DNA from: Balamuthia mandrillaris
Taxonomy: Eukaryota > Discosea > Longamoebia > Balamuthiidae
Length of the DNA: 64,000 nt
Direction of reading: 5' to 3'
Assembly (NCBI GenBank): GCA_031835245.1
Contig: JAVKOQ010000014.1
Location: 85,001-149,000, forward strand
Positions 54,168 through 64,000 of the stretch are shown piece by piece. The first letter of the stretch is position 1. Every line of letters starts with the position of its first letter. Under the pieces are notes generated by a model, which had not been told where the DNA came from, searched no databases, and saw only the letters and a program-made list of their open reading frames with translations. The position numbers were made by a program, and so were the translations under genes.

Positions 54168-55337
54168 TTAAGGCTCTGAAAGAACATGTTCCCTCACCAC
54201 CCGATTGAACCGTTCCGCATCTTCCAGGTTGATCATATGTCCACATCCCTCAAACTCCACCAACGGGGCCGCCAATAGCTGCGCCAAACGATACGAGTTA
54301 ATAGGGTTCACCATTTGGTCCTTTGTGCCAACCATTACCAACACACGTAGTCCTGATTGCTTCATCTGGTCCAACCGTTGGTAGGTGGAATAGTGGGTGC
54401 AAACAGCAAAGGCCTGAGAGATCAATGAACGTAGGCCCACGCGCTTGTAACAACCACCGTGCCAGCGTAGCAGCTCCTCCTGGTTGCGTTGGAGGTAGTC
54501 TGCAGAATAGCAGAGAGGGACCAGGGCCTTGATCTTGTCCTCCTCTTGGGTGCAGAGGATCCATGGCAAGAGCTTGGGCCAGGTTCGAACGGGAAGAGCG
54601 ACGGCGTTCCTCCCGCCAGCGTGAGTTACAGCTAGGGTGAGAGAGGAAAGACTGATGGGGCTGTCTTTGGTGGAGAGGATGATGTTGACTAGCTCTTGTG
54701 CTATCATTCCACCTTTTTGATTCATTTTTGTTTTATGGGTTAGTAAGTGAAAGAGAAGAGATGTAAGTGGCAGCAGAAGGAGCAGAACAAGAGTAAGTAG
54801 AAGTGAACAAGAAGAAGCAGAAGAATAAGAAGCTGAAGCAGAGGCAGCGGCAGAAGAAGAAGAAGAAGCAGAAGAAGCAGCAGCAGCAGAAGAAGAAGAA
54901 GAAGAAGAAGAAGAAGAAGAAGAAGAAGAAGCAAGAAGCAAGAAGCAAGAAGCAAGAAGCAAGAAGAAGAAGAAGCAAGAACAAGAACAAGAACAAAAAC
55001 AAAAACAAGAACAAAAACAAGAACAAGAACAAGAATAAGAAGCGAGCAGAAGAAAAGACTCACCCATAGAAAGCCCAATGACATGAGGTTGATGCCAGTT
55101 CAAATGTTGCAGAAGCTCATACACATCATGAGCAAGCATCTCTGTGCTGTCATTGTTTTGTTAACACATCCAACCAATGAAAGAAAAAGGCAATGGAAGC
55201 TTACGTTAGGTAGTAACTGGGGCATACGCTGTCTCCATAGCCTCTGTTGTCAAAAATGCACACCTGGAAGGTGTCTCCATGCTCCACTCCAAAGTACTCT
55301 GCCTGCTTCAGCCATGTCTCTTTGGTCATGCAGTAGC

Positions 55338-55378
<41 letters not shown>

Positions 55379-55577
55379 AACGATGAAGAGAACGATGAAG
55401 AGAACGATGAAGAGAAGAGAACGATGAAGAGAAGAGAAGAGAAAAGTAAAGTAATCCCTTCAATGTTAACTAAAAAGGAGTCGAGGAAAAGAGAGAGAAA
55501 AGAGATTATTAACCCATAATGAACAGCAGCTTGTGAGGTCCTTTGCCATAAAGAACGTAGTGCAAGTCGCATGGCAT
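54168..55577 (-). CDS. Alpha/beta-hydrolase fold protein
   Basis: Four exons from the ATG at 55577 join in phase: MPCDLHYVLYGKGPHKLLFIMG/YCMTKETWLKQ, then FDNRGYGDS, TEMLAHDVYELLQHLNW, and the nucleophile elbow GLSMGGMIAQEL. The last exon holds the cap, the acid (GTKDQMV) and the catalytic His (FEGCGHMI). The full Ser-Asp-His triad is therefore present at canonical spacing. The family includes esterases, lipases and epoxide hydrolases; the substrate cannot be told. The third intron (about 54720-55060) is filled with complex CTT/GCT/TTG triplet repeats that are pyrimidine-rich on the coding strand. The first intron opens near a GAAGAG repeat array and (CT)n. Confidence 0.9.
54800..55040 (-). 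repeat. Triplet and hexamer repeats in a hydrolase-gene intron
   Basis: Runs of AGA, GCA, AAGAAGC heptads and AACAAG hexamers on the plus strand. These are pyrimidine-rich on the coding strand. Confidence 0.85.
55340..55450 (-). repeat. (CT)n plus 13-bp tandem repeats in a hydrolase-gene intron
   Basis: (GA)n at 55340-55373 is followed by several copies of GAACGATGAAGA, both read on the plus strand. The arrays lie in the first intron of the minus-strand hydrolase gene. Confidence 0.85.
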
Positions 55578-55863
55578 GCTACGTTTCTCTCCCACCACAA
55601 CAGCCCCCTCCATCTTTCCACGCCCTTCGTTGTCTCTTTATCTGTTTCCTATTTTTCAATTTCGAGAAGCATGTGTGTACACGTTGAGCACCAATATTGT
55701 ACCGTTTGTGCAGTTTGAAGGTGAGGTCAGCACGCGAATTCTATTGGTTCAAATAATAATTGAGGATTTTGTTGTCGAAGAGACACCCACTATAATTTTT
55801 TTTTTGTTTGAATAAAATCACAGCTACACACAGCAGATATGTCAGGTTATGCTGACGTTGTAT

Positions 55864-58800
55864 CTACTTCTTCTTTGTCTTCTTTTCCTTCTCCCTTTTC
55901 TTCCTTTCCTTCTCGGCCCGTTCTCTTTCCTTTCTCTCTCTCTCCTGCTCTTTAACCTGCGCCAGCAGGATCTCGAATGGGTTTGTGATGGGCGCCGCTG
56001 CGGGATCCTCTTTGAGTATACCTCTGTGAATGAGCTCCTCTCTCTTGGGTCGTTTGCGCAGGAATATCTCCAGTACAGATCCCACTCCTTTCTTCTTCTT
56101 CTCCCACTCCTTCTTGTTATTGCTGTTTGAATTACTGTTATTCCTGTAGTTGCTGTGGCGTTGACCATTGCCTTGGGATTCTTCATTATGGCTGTTGTTG
56201 AGATTAGAACTTGAGTTAGAAGAACCAAGAACGGTGGGAGGAAGAGCTCCATAAGAGGAACTTCGGTTGTTGTGGTTTGAGCCCGATGACGGAATCGGCG
56301 TTTTGTTTGTGCTGTTGTTTGTGCTTGAGGTCGTATGTGGCAGAGAAGAAGGGTTGGTGTGAGGAACAGAGAAAGGAGCTGATGGTGGCGTCGAGGAAGG
56401 TGGGGAGTTGACAGGCGTGTGGTTAGCTCCTCCGCTTCCTCCTCTGTGATGTCTGTCCTCTTCTCTCCGCCTTTCCATCTCCCTTTCCCATTCCTGCTCT
56501 CTCTGGCGGATAAGCTCTGTCTCTCTCTGGACTTGAGACCAAAGCTCCTCCACAGGAGAGAGATGGGAGAGTTGAGGGCTCTGATTCTGCTGCTGGGTGG
56601 CTGCAGCCGCCTGAGAAGGAGCTTGAGAGGCAGCCTGTCCCGGCGCTGTTTGTACATTGTCAACGTCCGCAAAGCGAACGCCCTTGACCATGATGGATCG
56701 GTCCTTTGGTTTGTTGTTCTGCTGCTGTTGTTGAAGTTGGAGCTGTAAGAGGTATTGTTGCTGCTGCTGTTGTTGTATCTCAGCCGCCGCTTTTTGTATC
56801 TCTGCCAGCCGTTCTTTTTCTCTCTCCACCTTTTCTTTTTGTTCTCGAAGTTGTTGTTGGTTTTGTTTCTGTTGTTTTCGCTTTTCAGCAGATTCTTTCT
56901 CAGCTTTCTCTTTGGCCTCCTTTTCCTTCTTTTCCTTTTCCTCCCGTTCTTTCTGGGCTCTTTCGGCTTCTAGCTTCAGAGCCGCAGCTTTCTCTTTGGC
57001 ATCCTTTTCTTTTTTTTCCTTCTCTTCTCGCTCTTGTTGAAGACGTTCTCCCTCAAGCTTCGCTTTGAGTTCAGCCTCTTCCCTTGCTTTTCGGCCTGTT
57101 TCTTCTTTTGCTTTTCTTTCTGCTTCTTCCTTTGCTTTTCTGGCTTCCTCTTCTCTTGATTTACGTTCCGCTTCTTCGTTTGCTTTTCGTTCGGCGTCTT
57201 GCTTCACCCTTCGCAATGCTTCCTCTCGTTCTTTTCGTTCTGCTTCCTCTCGTTCTTTCTCTCTTTCTCTTTCTTTTTCCACAAGTTCTTGTTGATGTTT
57301 TTCCCTCTCTTCTTCTCTCCTTCTACCGCTTCGGTGGGAGGATCCTTTGCTCCTCTCTTTCTCCTTGTTGTTGCTGCTTCGGCCGCTTCTATCGCCACCA
57401 TCTCTTCTTCGCTCTCTGTTGCCCCGGTCCGTCTTCAGTCTGTCTCCTCTTGCTCTGTCCTTGTCTCTCCTCACCCCTTCTTTCGTTTTCCTATCCCTGC
57501 TCATGCTTCTGCTCCGGCTTCTATGTCGTGACTCCTCCTCTCGGCTCCTCGTTCTGCTTCCTCGTGTTCGACTCGTCTTTGGTTCTCGGCTGTCTTTGCT
57601 TCCTCTCTCCTTCATCATGGACCTGCTTTCTCTGGCACTGTACCTCGCCGACAACGAAGAAGAAGAGGTGGAAGAACGCAACTTTCCATCCTGATGCGAA
57701 GACGCTCCGCCCACGAATTCCACCGGCACCAAGGCGACAACTGCAGGTGGTAGCTCTTCCAGCTTGAGCGGTGGTGGGAGCACCGCTGCTGAGAGCTTCG
57801 GAGGAGGCAAAGCTTTGGGTAGGATTGCCCTTTGGGGCCGTTCCAGCAGAGGATCATCTTCCTCCTCCTCAGGGGGAGGGGGTGGAGGTAGCACAAACTG
57901 TGGAAAGGTAGAGAAGGTGGAGGAACGAGGCGCATTATTGAGAATGACTTGTCCACCGGCAGTGGTCACGCCGTCAGCAGAGATGGCTATGGAGTGTCGT
58001 TTGCTGAAGGAGGAGGTTCTACGCAACTGTTGTTGCCGCTGTGAGCTGCCGCCGCGTTCCTTTCTCTCTTGCTGTTGAAGTTGTTTGGTGAATTCCGAGG
58101 AGAGATAGCTGCTGGTGTAGCCTCCAGAACGAATCCTGTCTCTTCGTATCCGTTCTCGGTTTCGTTGTTTCTCCTCCGCCGCTGCGCGGGAGCTATCTTG
58201 CTCAACAGTTGAGACGAGCTTATCCACTCCGACTATGCTCGAGCTCCTTCTTAAACGTTGTGAAACTCCTCTTGAGGAGGGTCTGCTCTCTTTAGATGAA
58301 GCGGGGGAGGCGGATATCGAGGACCCTGAAGACTTGTTTGACTTGTAAATAACAGCACGCATCTCTCGTGAGGTCATGGACCTGGTTCGAGACAACGGTC
58401 GTCCTTTGTCTATCTGGGAGGTAACGTCAGCGTTGAAGATTGGCATCACTTGGCCGGCCAGCGTCTTCTCCTCACTCTCCACCCCCACAGCCACTCTGCG
58501 AGGTGGGTCCTCTATTTGCTTTGAAATCACTTTCTGGTGGTGTCCGCGAGAAGGAGGTCTTCGGGCAACCATTGCTGGTCGACCTCGTGTTATCTAAGTG
58601 AGTGGCTTAGTTAGGACCAAGATTATAACTAGAACAAGGCAGAAAAATGCGTACATGTGAGAGCTGTTCTTTTTGGAGAGGTTTGATATGAAGGAGGTGC
58701 CGTTGGCCCCAAAGTTTCTTGAAGACCTTCATGGCTTGCTGTCGGCGAGCGTACTTCTGTAGCACAACTGCGGCCTCGATTTTTCTGACTGCTTCAAGCC

Positions 58801-59110
58801 TCTCTTCCTCTTTTTTCTTCTGGGCTTCCTCTTCAAATCTTTTTTTGTTGTTATTCTCTCCACTTTCGCTGTCTGCGTCTGTATCGTCAGAGCTCCCGTC
58901 GCTATCACTCCCTAAGTCCGAATCCTCATCTTTGTTCCGATTGCTGTCAGAGGAGGACTCGTCGTCCTCTTCTTCTGAAAGAGGATAAGACGAGGAGGGA
59001 GTTGTGCCCTCCTCCTCGCTGTTGTATTCGCTTCCAGTGCTTTTAGAGTCGTCCTCGTAGTAGCTTGCATCGTTATCTGAGGAGGAGGGATCCTCATCCG
59101 AGCTTTCCAT
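55864..59110 (-). CDS. IQ-motif, Arg/Glu-rich coiled-coil protein
   Basis: Two exons join at a phase-0 intron (donor near 58655, acceptor near 58604). The ATG at 59110 starts a 130-residue Ser/Asp/Glu-rich region, then an IQ-like motif (VVLQKYARRQQAMKVFKKLW) that would bind calmodulin or a light chain. Exon 2 begins ITRGRPAMVARRPPS. It contains SR-like Arg/Ser/Glu dipeptides, then a 300-residue helix of EERKAKEEAE-type repeats as in long coiled coils, Gln-rich segments and a Lys-rich end. An RG/PP-rich middle and the motif GVRFADVDN also occur. No catalytic domain is visible; a cytoskeletal or nuclear-scaffold role is guesswork. Low complexity makes homology hits unreliable. Confidence 0.75.
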
Positions 59111-59984
59111 GGTTGGCGCCGGTACTTCCTCTGTCTCCCAGGCAAACGGAAACAAAAACAAATACGTACTAACAAGTACACAGGATGATACAAAAACAAC
59201 TGGGAAACCAAAAAACTAAATATGAGTTTCGCACTCTCCCCCGGCCAGCTAAAATAGGATTTTAGCTGTCGTTCTTTCAGTTATTCGGCTTGAAAGAGCT
59301 AAAGAGAAGATGGCACAGTAGTGGAGCTTGTTTTATTTGTTCTTTTTTTTTTTTGCTCAGGAATCCTTGCGTTCTTTGTGACCCTCTCCGTTTCCTGGTG
59401 GAGGATGATTTTTTTGGTTTCTTCCGCGTCGCTGCGGCAACAACTACAATAACAAAAGGCACGCTACTTTGTGGAAGAGGCGCCGCTTGTGTTTTTTTTT
59501 TGGTCCATAATGAGCCCTCAACTACGCATTCTTCACATTCTGACAACTGTCGACATATTATCCCTCCTTTGACCTGCCGACGACCGCGTTCCACGTTTCT
59601 CTCCCCTGTGACGTCACGCCGCCACTCCTTTCCGTGTGTTTTCTGCGTGAAGCAAACGGCAAACCCGCTTGTTCTCTGTCCTTATTTTTTATTATCTTCG
59701 CTGTCCTCCTTCCCAAGCCGTGAGACCACAGTTTTTGTTGTCTCTCGTTGAAATCTCCTGGAGAGCGAGCGCTTTTTTATACACCAATTTTTAGGTTAGG
59801 GTTTTTTTTTCAAAAACACACCGTTTCGAAACCAAAAGAAAAAGAAATATTTTTCTTTTTGTTTTGTTTTCGAAAAAAGAACCCCAAAAAAAAAAGTAGC
59901 GAGAGGACCGACCACAAACACCAAACCAACCCTCTGATTTTATTTTTAAAAAAAAAAAAGCACACACACACACACACACACAAA
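59111..59984. other. Divergent promoter region between IQ and PEMT genes
   Basis: No gene is recognised in this 0.9-kb region. The PEMT 5' leader carries a T-run/A-run tract at about 59940-59959 and (CA)n at 59961-59982, directly before the ATG. Confidence 0.55.
59961..59982 (+). repeat. (CA)n in the PEMT 5' leader
   Basis: Eleven CA units sit two bases upstream of the PEMT start codon. Confidence 0.9.
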
Positions 59985-60800
59985 ATGGAATACCTCGATC
60001 AGGTCACCGCCGTGGTTGATTACACAAAAGAGTCCTTCCAGTATGCCGCCCTTCTGATCGTTCTGGCCCCCACGATTTGGAATCTGCTCGCTCGATTGGA
60101 ATATCACACTCGCTTTATCACTCAGGTAGAGTTTTGGGACCAGATTTTTGGTTGAGGTTTGCGTAGTGTTTACCATGGATTCTTCACATCACATTTCGTC
60201 AACAGCTCGCTGGAGGCTACCCAACGATTGGTTGCTACCTTCTCGCTCTATGGATCTTTTCCTTCTCCGGCTACCGTGACATGATGTGCGTGATTCTCCC
60301 CTTTTCTTTTCTCTCTCTTTCTCTCCCTTGTTCACTCGCTGATTTTGAAACAACAGGGCGGGCAAGGCCATGGAGGAGCAGCCGCAGTTGGAGTTGTTGG
60401 ACTCTATTGCCGTCAAAGGCGTTGCTGGCGTTCTCTTTGCTGTGGGCATGACTTTTGTTCTCTCCTCGATGTACGCTCTGGGCATCACTGGCACTTACTT
60501 GGGTACGTTTTTGCTTATTTTCCCCTCCATCAGGCAACTTTTTTTTTGTGATGAGCAAAGCAAAAGCTGATCATCGTTTCTTTCTTTTCTGTCTTGTAGG
60601 TGACTACTTTGGCATCTTGTTGGACTCCAAGGTGACCGGCTTCCCTTTCAGCGTGCTCAACCACCCCATGTACGTCGGTGCTAGCCTCTGCTTCTTTGCC
60701 TCTGCGTTGTGGTATGCCAGCCCTGCAGGTTTGGTGTTGGCTCTCTTGGCCTCCATCGCCTACTTTGCTGCTAGCAAGTTCGAAGGGTATGTCGTGCGCT

Positions 60801-60847
<47 letters not shown>

Positions 60848-60989
60848 TAATCTTTTACGATTTCCTTTGCGCAGTCCCTTCACCCGCAGGATCTATTCTT
60901 TGAGGAGGAAGGAGCTCGCCCACTACAGAGAAATGCAGAGGAAGAAGCAAGAGAAGGCTCAACTCAAGGCCAAAGCCAAGAAGCTCTAA
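59985..60989 (+). CDS. PEMT: Phosphatidylethanolamine N-methyltransferase (PEMT)
   Basis: Five exons (59985-60125, 60206-60285, 60357-60502, 60600-60786, 60875-60989) give 222 residues in exact phase. Four hydrophobic helices match the small, single-domain animal-type PEMT that converts phosphatidylethanolamine to phosphatidylcholine in the ER. The C-terminal signature is GDYFGILLDSKVTGFPFSVL, then NHPMYVGASLCFFASALWY, which contain the S-adenosylmethionine-binding G.G-like and NPMYVG motifs. PFTRRIYSLRR follows. The Lys-rich C-terminal extension of about 25 residues is unusual in length. The last intron is (CT)n over most of its length. Confidence 0.92.
60802..60842 (+). repeat. (CT)n in the last PEMT intron
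   Basis: About 20 units begin roughly 15 bases after the GTATGT donor at 60787, on the coding strand. Confidence 0.92.
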
Positions 60990-61151
60990 ATCATAACACA
61001 GATCCATTCCTTATGCATTTTGTTTTTTGTTTTTCCTTCTCTCTTTGCTTGTTCTTTTGTTTCACCAACAACATAAACTTTGCATATTTTATGCAACTCA
61101 AACTTACTCTTGTTCTCTTTCTTCTCTTCACACAAAAAAACACAATCCCTT

Positions 61152-64000
61152 TTACTGTTGAGGCGTGGAATAGCTCTCAATGGGAGGACAAGTGCACACC
61201 AGATTCCTGTCCCCAAAGGCACCCTCAATGCGTGCCACGGTGGGCCAGTGCTTGTGAGCGTGCAACCATGGAGCAGGGAAGGCTGCTCTCTGCCGGCTGT
61301 ACGGGTGCGTCCACTCGTCTGCGATGACCATGTCCTGCGTGTGCGGAGCGTTCTTCAGGGGGTTATCCTTGGGGTCCATCTTGCCTTGCTCCACCTCGGC
61401 GATCTCCTTGCGAATGGAGATCATGGCGTCGCAGAACCTGTCCAACTCTGCCTTGCTCTCGCTCTCCGTGGGCTCGATCATCAGCGTGTTGGGAATGGGG
61501 AAGGAGAGAGTGGGGGCATGGAAGCCGTAGTCCATCAACCGCTTGGCAATGTCCTCCGCCTCCACGCCGGCCGTTTGCTTGAAGGGCCGCATGTCGAGGA
61601 TGAACTCGTGTCCCACCATGCCTTGCTTGCCTTTGTAGAGCACGGGGTAGTGGGCTTGCAGCCGCTTGGCCATGTAGTTGGCGTTGAGGATGGCCACTTG
61701 GGTGGCTTTGGTCAGACCTTCGCCCTGCATAAGCTTGATATAGATGTAGGAGATGGGGCTGATGTTGCTGCTGCCCCAGGGAGCAGCGGAGATGGCACCG
61801 ATCGAGTCCTCACCGCCGCACTCGGGTACCAAGGGGTTGCCTGGCAGGTGTGGCGCCAAGTGTTTGGCCACTGCGATGGCACCAACACCTGGTCCTCCTC
61901 CTCCATGTGGTATACAGAACGTCCTATTTTGTTTTGTGGGTTAATGTTGTGAAGAAAGCGAGAGGGCGAGGGAGAAAGGAATACAAACTTGTGCAAGTTG
62001 AGGTGGCACACATCAGCGCCAATGTGACCAGGGCTAGTCAAGCCGACCTGAGCGTTCATGTTGGCACCGTCCATGTAAACCAGTCCTCCGTTCTCATGCA
62101 CGACCTTGCAAATGTCGGTGATACTCTCCTCAAACACGCCGTGCGTGCTCGGATAAGTTACCATCAGTGCACAGAGCTTCTCCTTGTGCTGCTCTGCTTT
62201 GGTCCTCAAATCGTTGAGGTCGATGTTGCCGTCCTTGTCGCAGGCCACAATGACGACTTTCAGTCCGGCCATCACGGCTGTAGCAGGGTTGGTGCCGTGA
62301 GCGGAGACGGGGATGAGGCAGACGTTGCGGTGGCTCTGCCCTTTCCGTTGATGGTACTTCTTGATGCAGAGCAGCCCGGCGTACTCTCCCTGGGAACCAG
62401 CGTTGGGTTGAAGGCTGGCTGCATGGAAGCCCGTAATGTTGCACAAGTGTCTTTCCAATTCTTTTTGCATTTCGATCATACCTTCAGCCTATATTTTACA
62501 GAAATAATCAGTACAAGAAACATGAAGAAAGAGTGGAGAAAGAATAAGAAAGCAAGAAAGAAAAATACCGCAGCAAGAGAGCCATAGGGATGAAGGTTGT
62601 TGATCTCAGGCCAAGTGACAGGTAACATTTCGGACGTGGCATTGAGCTTCATGGTACAAGAGCCCAATGGGATCATGGAAGTGTTAAGGCCCAGATCCTT
62701 CCACTCCAGCCGATGCAAGTATCGCAGTAGCTCATGCTCTGTGTGGTAGGAGTTGAAGATGGGATGTTGCAAAAACTTGCTGGTACGTGCGTGTTTGCTG
62801 CCCTCGAAGTTTCCTGTTCCTTTACCGCCTTTTTTTTTTTTTTTTGCAAACAAAAGCCCAAAACAGATTTTAAATAAAGAAAATTAAAAAATGAAGAAAA
62901 CAGTGAGGGGAAGCCAAACTTACGTTGGAGGAAAGTAGAGAGATTAGAAAAGTCAGTGGTGGTTTGGCCCTTGGCTTTGGCCAAAACTTGGAGAAGCTTG
63001 CGCACATCTTCCTCAGTGACAGTTTCGTCAAAGGAAAGAGTGACGGTGCTGCTGTCCAGCTTTCGAAGGTTTAGGCCCTCCTCTAGAAAAGCGGAGTAGA
63101 GCTTCTCTGCATCTACCCCGTTGATACGAATAGTATCAAAGAAAGGTTCTTGGCCGACATTGTACCCTACACTTTGAATGTCAGGAAAAGGAAACAAAAC
63201 TGAGGGAAAAAAGAAACAGAGAACGTACCAAAGCTAGAAAGAGCCGAAGCAACAGTGGTAGCCATATCATGAACACGACGGGCAATTGCAGTCAAACCAT
63301 CTGGTCCGTGATAGACCGCATACATGGCGGCCATGTTGGCCAACAAGGCCTGTGCCGTACAAATATTGCTCGTGGCCTTCTCCCTACGGATGTGTTGCTC
63401 TCTGGTCTGAAGTGCCATACGAATAGCTGGCTTGCCCGTTCTGTCTTTGCTCACACCCATGATCCTACCGGGCAACAAACGTTTGTGTCGGTCGTGGCAG
63501 GAGAGGAAGGCAGCGTGAGGTCCACCAAAGCCCATTGGTACACCAAAGCGTTGAGCAGAGCCAAAGGCAATGTCCGCTCCAAACTCTCCTGGAGGGCGCA
63601 TCATGGTGAGGGCCAAGAGATCAGTGGCGCAGCAAACAAGGGCGTCTTTGTCGTGTGCCCTGCGCACAAAGTCGTCATAGTCCTCGATACGACCATCGGT
63701 AGTGGGGTACTGCACGATGCAGCCGTAGAGGGGAGTTTGATCAAAGTCAAGGGTGCGATGGTCTCCCACCACTACCTTTACGCCAATTGCCTCCGCTCGT
63801 GTCTTTACCACGGCAATGGTCTGTGGATGACAGTCCTTACTGATGAAGAAGGTCTTCTCTTTCTCTTTATCTGCCGCTCCGCTTCTGCTGACGGTGCTGC
63901 CGCCACCACTGCTGCCAACGCACATGGCCATGGCTTCCGCTGCAGCAGTGGCCTCGTCCAACAAGGAGGCGTTGGCCACGGGAAGGCCCGTCAAGTCTGC
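61152..64000 (-). CDS. GLDC: Glycine dehydrogenase (P protein) of the glycine cleavage system, 5' end beyond window
   Basis: Exons read minus, with the 5' end outside the window. The N-terminal half contains [31 protein letters not shown] and [34 protein letters not shown] further exon has [18 protein letters not shown]. The C-terminal half has the glycine-rich cofactor loop and PLP site: [28 protein letters not shown], and the PLP Lys in [18 protein letters not shown], split by an intron. The C-terminus is complete at 61152. The enzyme decarboxylates glycine, passing the aminomethyl group to the H protein in mitochondria. All catalytic motifs inspected are intact. Confidence 0.95.

Noticed and set aside
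61080-61952. 290-residue plus-strand open frame opposite glycine dehydrogenase
   Set aside because: Antisense shadow of the P-protein exon; no homology and starts inside the 3' region of PEMT.
1-64000. Transposons or viral insertions
   Set aside because: No transposase, reverse transcriptase, integrase, terminal repeats or capsid-like genes were seen; the repeats are simple-sequence arrays and the duplicated RNA genes.

Overview
This is a nuclear genome segment from a free-living unicellular eukaryote, not a prokaryote. Most genes are split by short GT-AG introns whose exon phases agree with protein homology. The gene set (Sec61 alpha, P-protein, GTP-type PEPCK, SUV3, TBC1D23, RhoGEF, class C receptor) is typical of a protist with an endomembrane system and mitochondria. 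The three 119-nt 5S rRNA genes closely resemble, from memory, the 5S of Acanthamoeba. I therefore infer an amoebozoan of the Centramoebida kind (Acanthamoeba/Balamuthia relatives); this lineage call is inference.

Layout. 1-1806 (-): unknown basic protein, partial. 2277-3047 (+): membrane-anchored coiled-coil protein. 3524-7262 (-): TBC1D23 homologue, divergent from the FKBP-TPR gene (7713-9128, +). Two + genes follow: a PH-domain protein (9634-10602) and a secreted dirigent-like protein (10832-11464). 12191-16906 (-): degenerate OTU domain fused to leucine-rich repeats. 17767-23580 (-): receptor with a VWA/Cache ectodomain and a class C seven-helix bundle. 24171-28270 (-): SUV3 helicase. 28611-29559 (+): SANT/Myb-like protein. 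29643-31844 (-): HMG box plus a prokaryotic-looking domain. 32244-34169 (+): calponin/transgelin-like protein, convergent with a DH-only RhoGEF (34322-37094, -). 37453-38250 (+): apparent non-coding snoRNA host. 38593-40380 (-): Sec61 alpha. 41029-42810 (-): helicase-associated-domain protein. 43147-44655 (+): cyclin with an AT-AC U12-type intron. 44823-47586 (-): biotin-dependent acyl-CoA carboxylase alpha subunit. 48712-50911 (+): PEPCK. 51492-54017: cluster of three 5S rRNA and two U2 snRNA genes. 54168-55577 (-): alpha/beta hydrolase. 55864-59110 (-): IQ-motif coiled-coil protein. 59985-60989 (+): PEMT. 61152-64000 (-): glycine dehydrogenase, partial.

Genes are dense, usually separated by 0.2-0.9 kb, and often divergent or convergent. 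No operon-like logic is visible, though PEPCK, acyl-CoA carboxylase and glycine dehydrogenase all belong to amino-acid carbon metabolism. A striking genome-wide habit is visible: long (CT)n arrays sit inside introns just after the 5' splice site, and wherever I could assign an intron they are CT on the sense strand. Most long open frames opposite real genes are shadows of low-complexity coding sequence.
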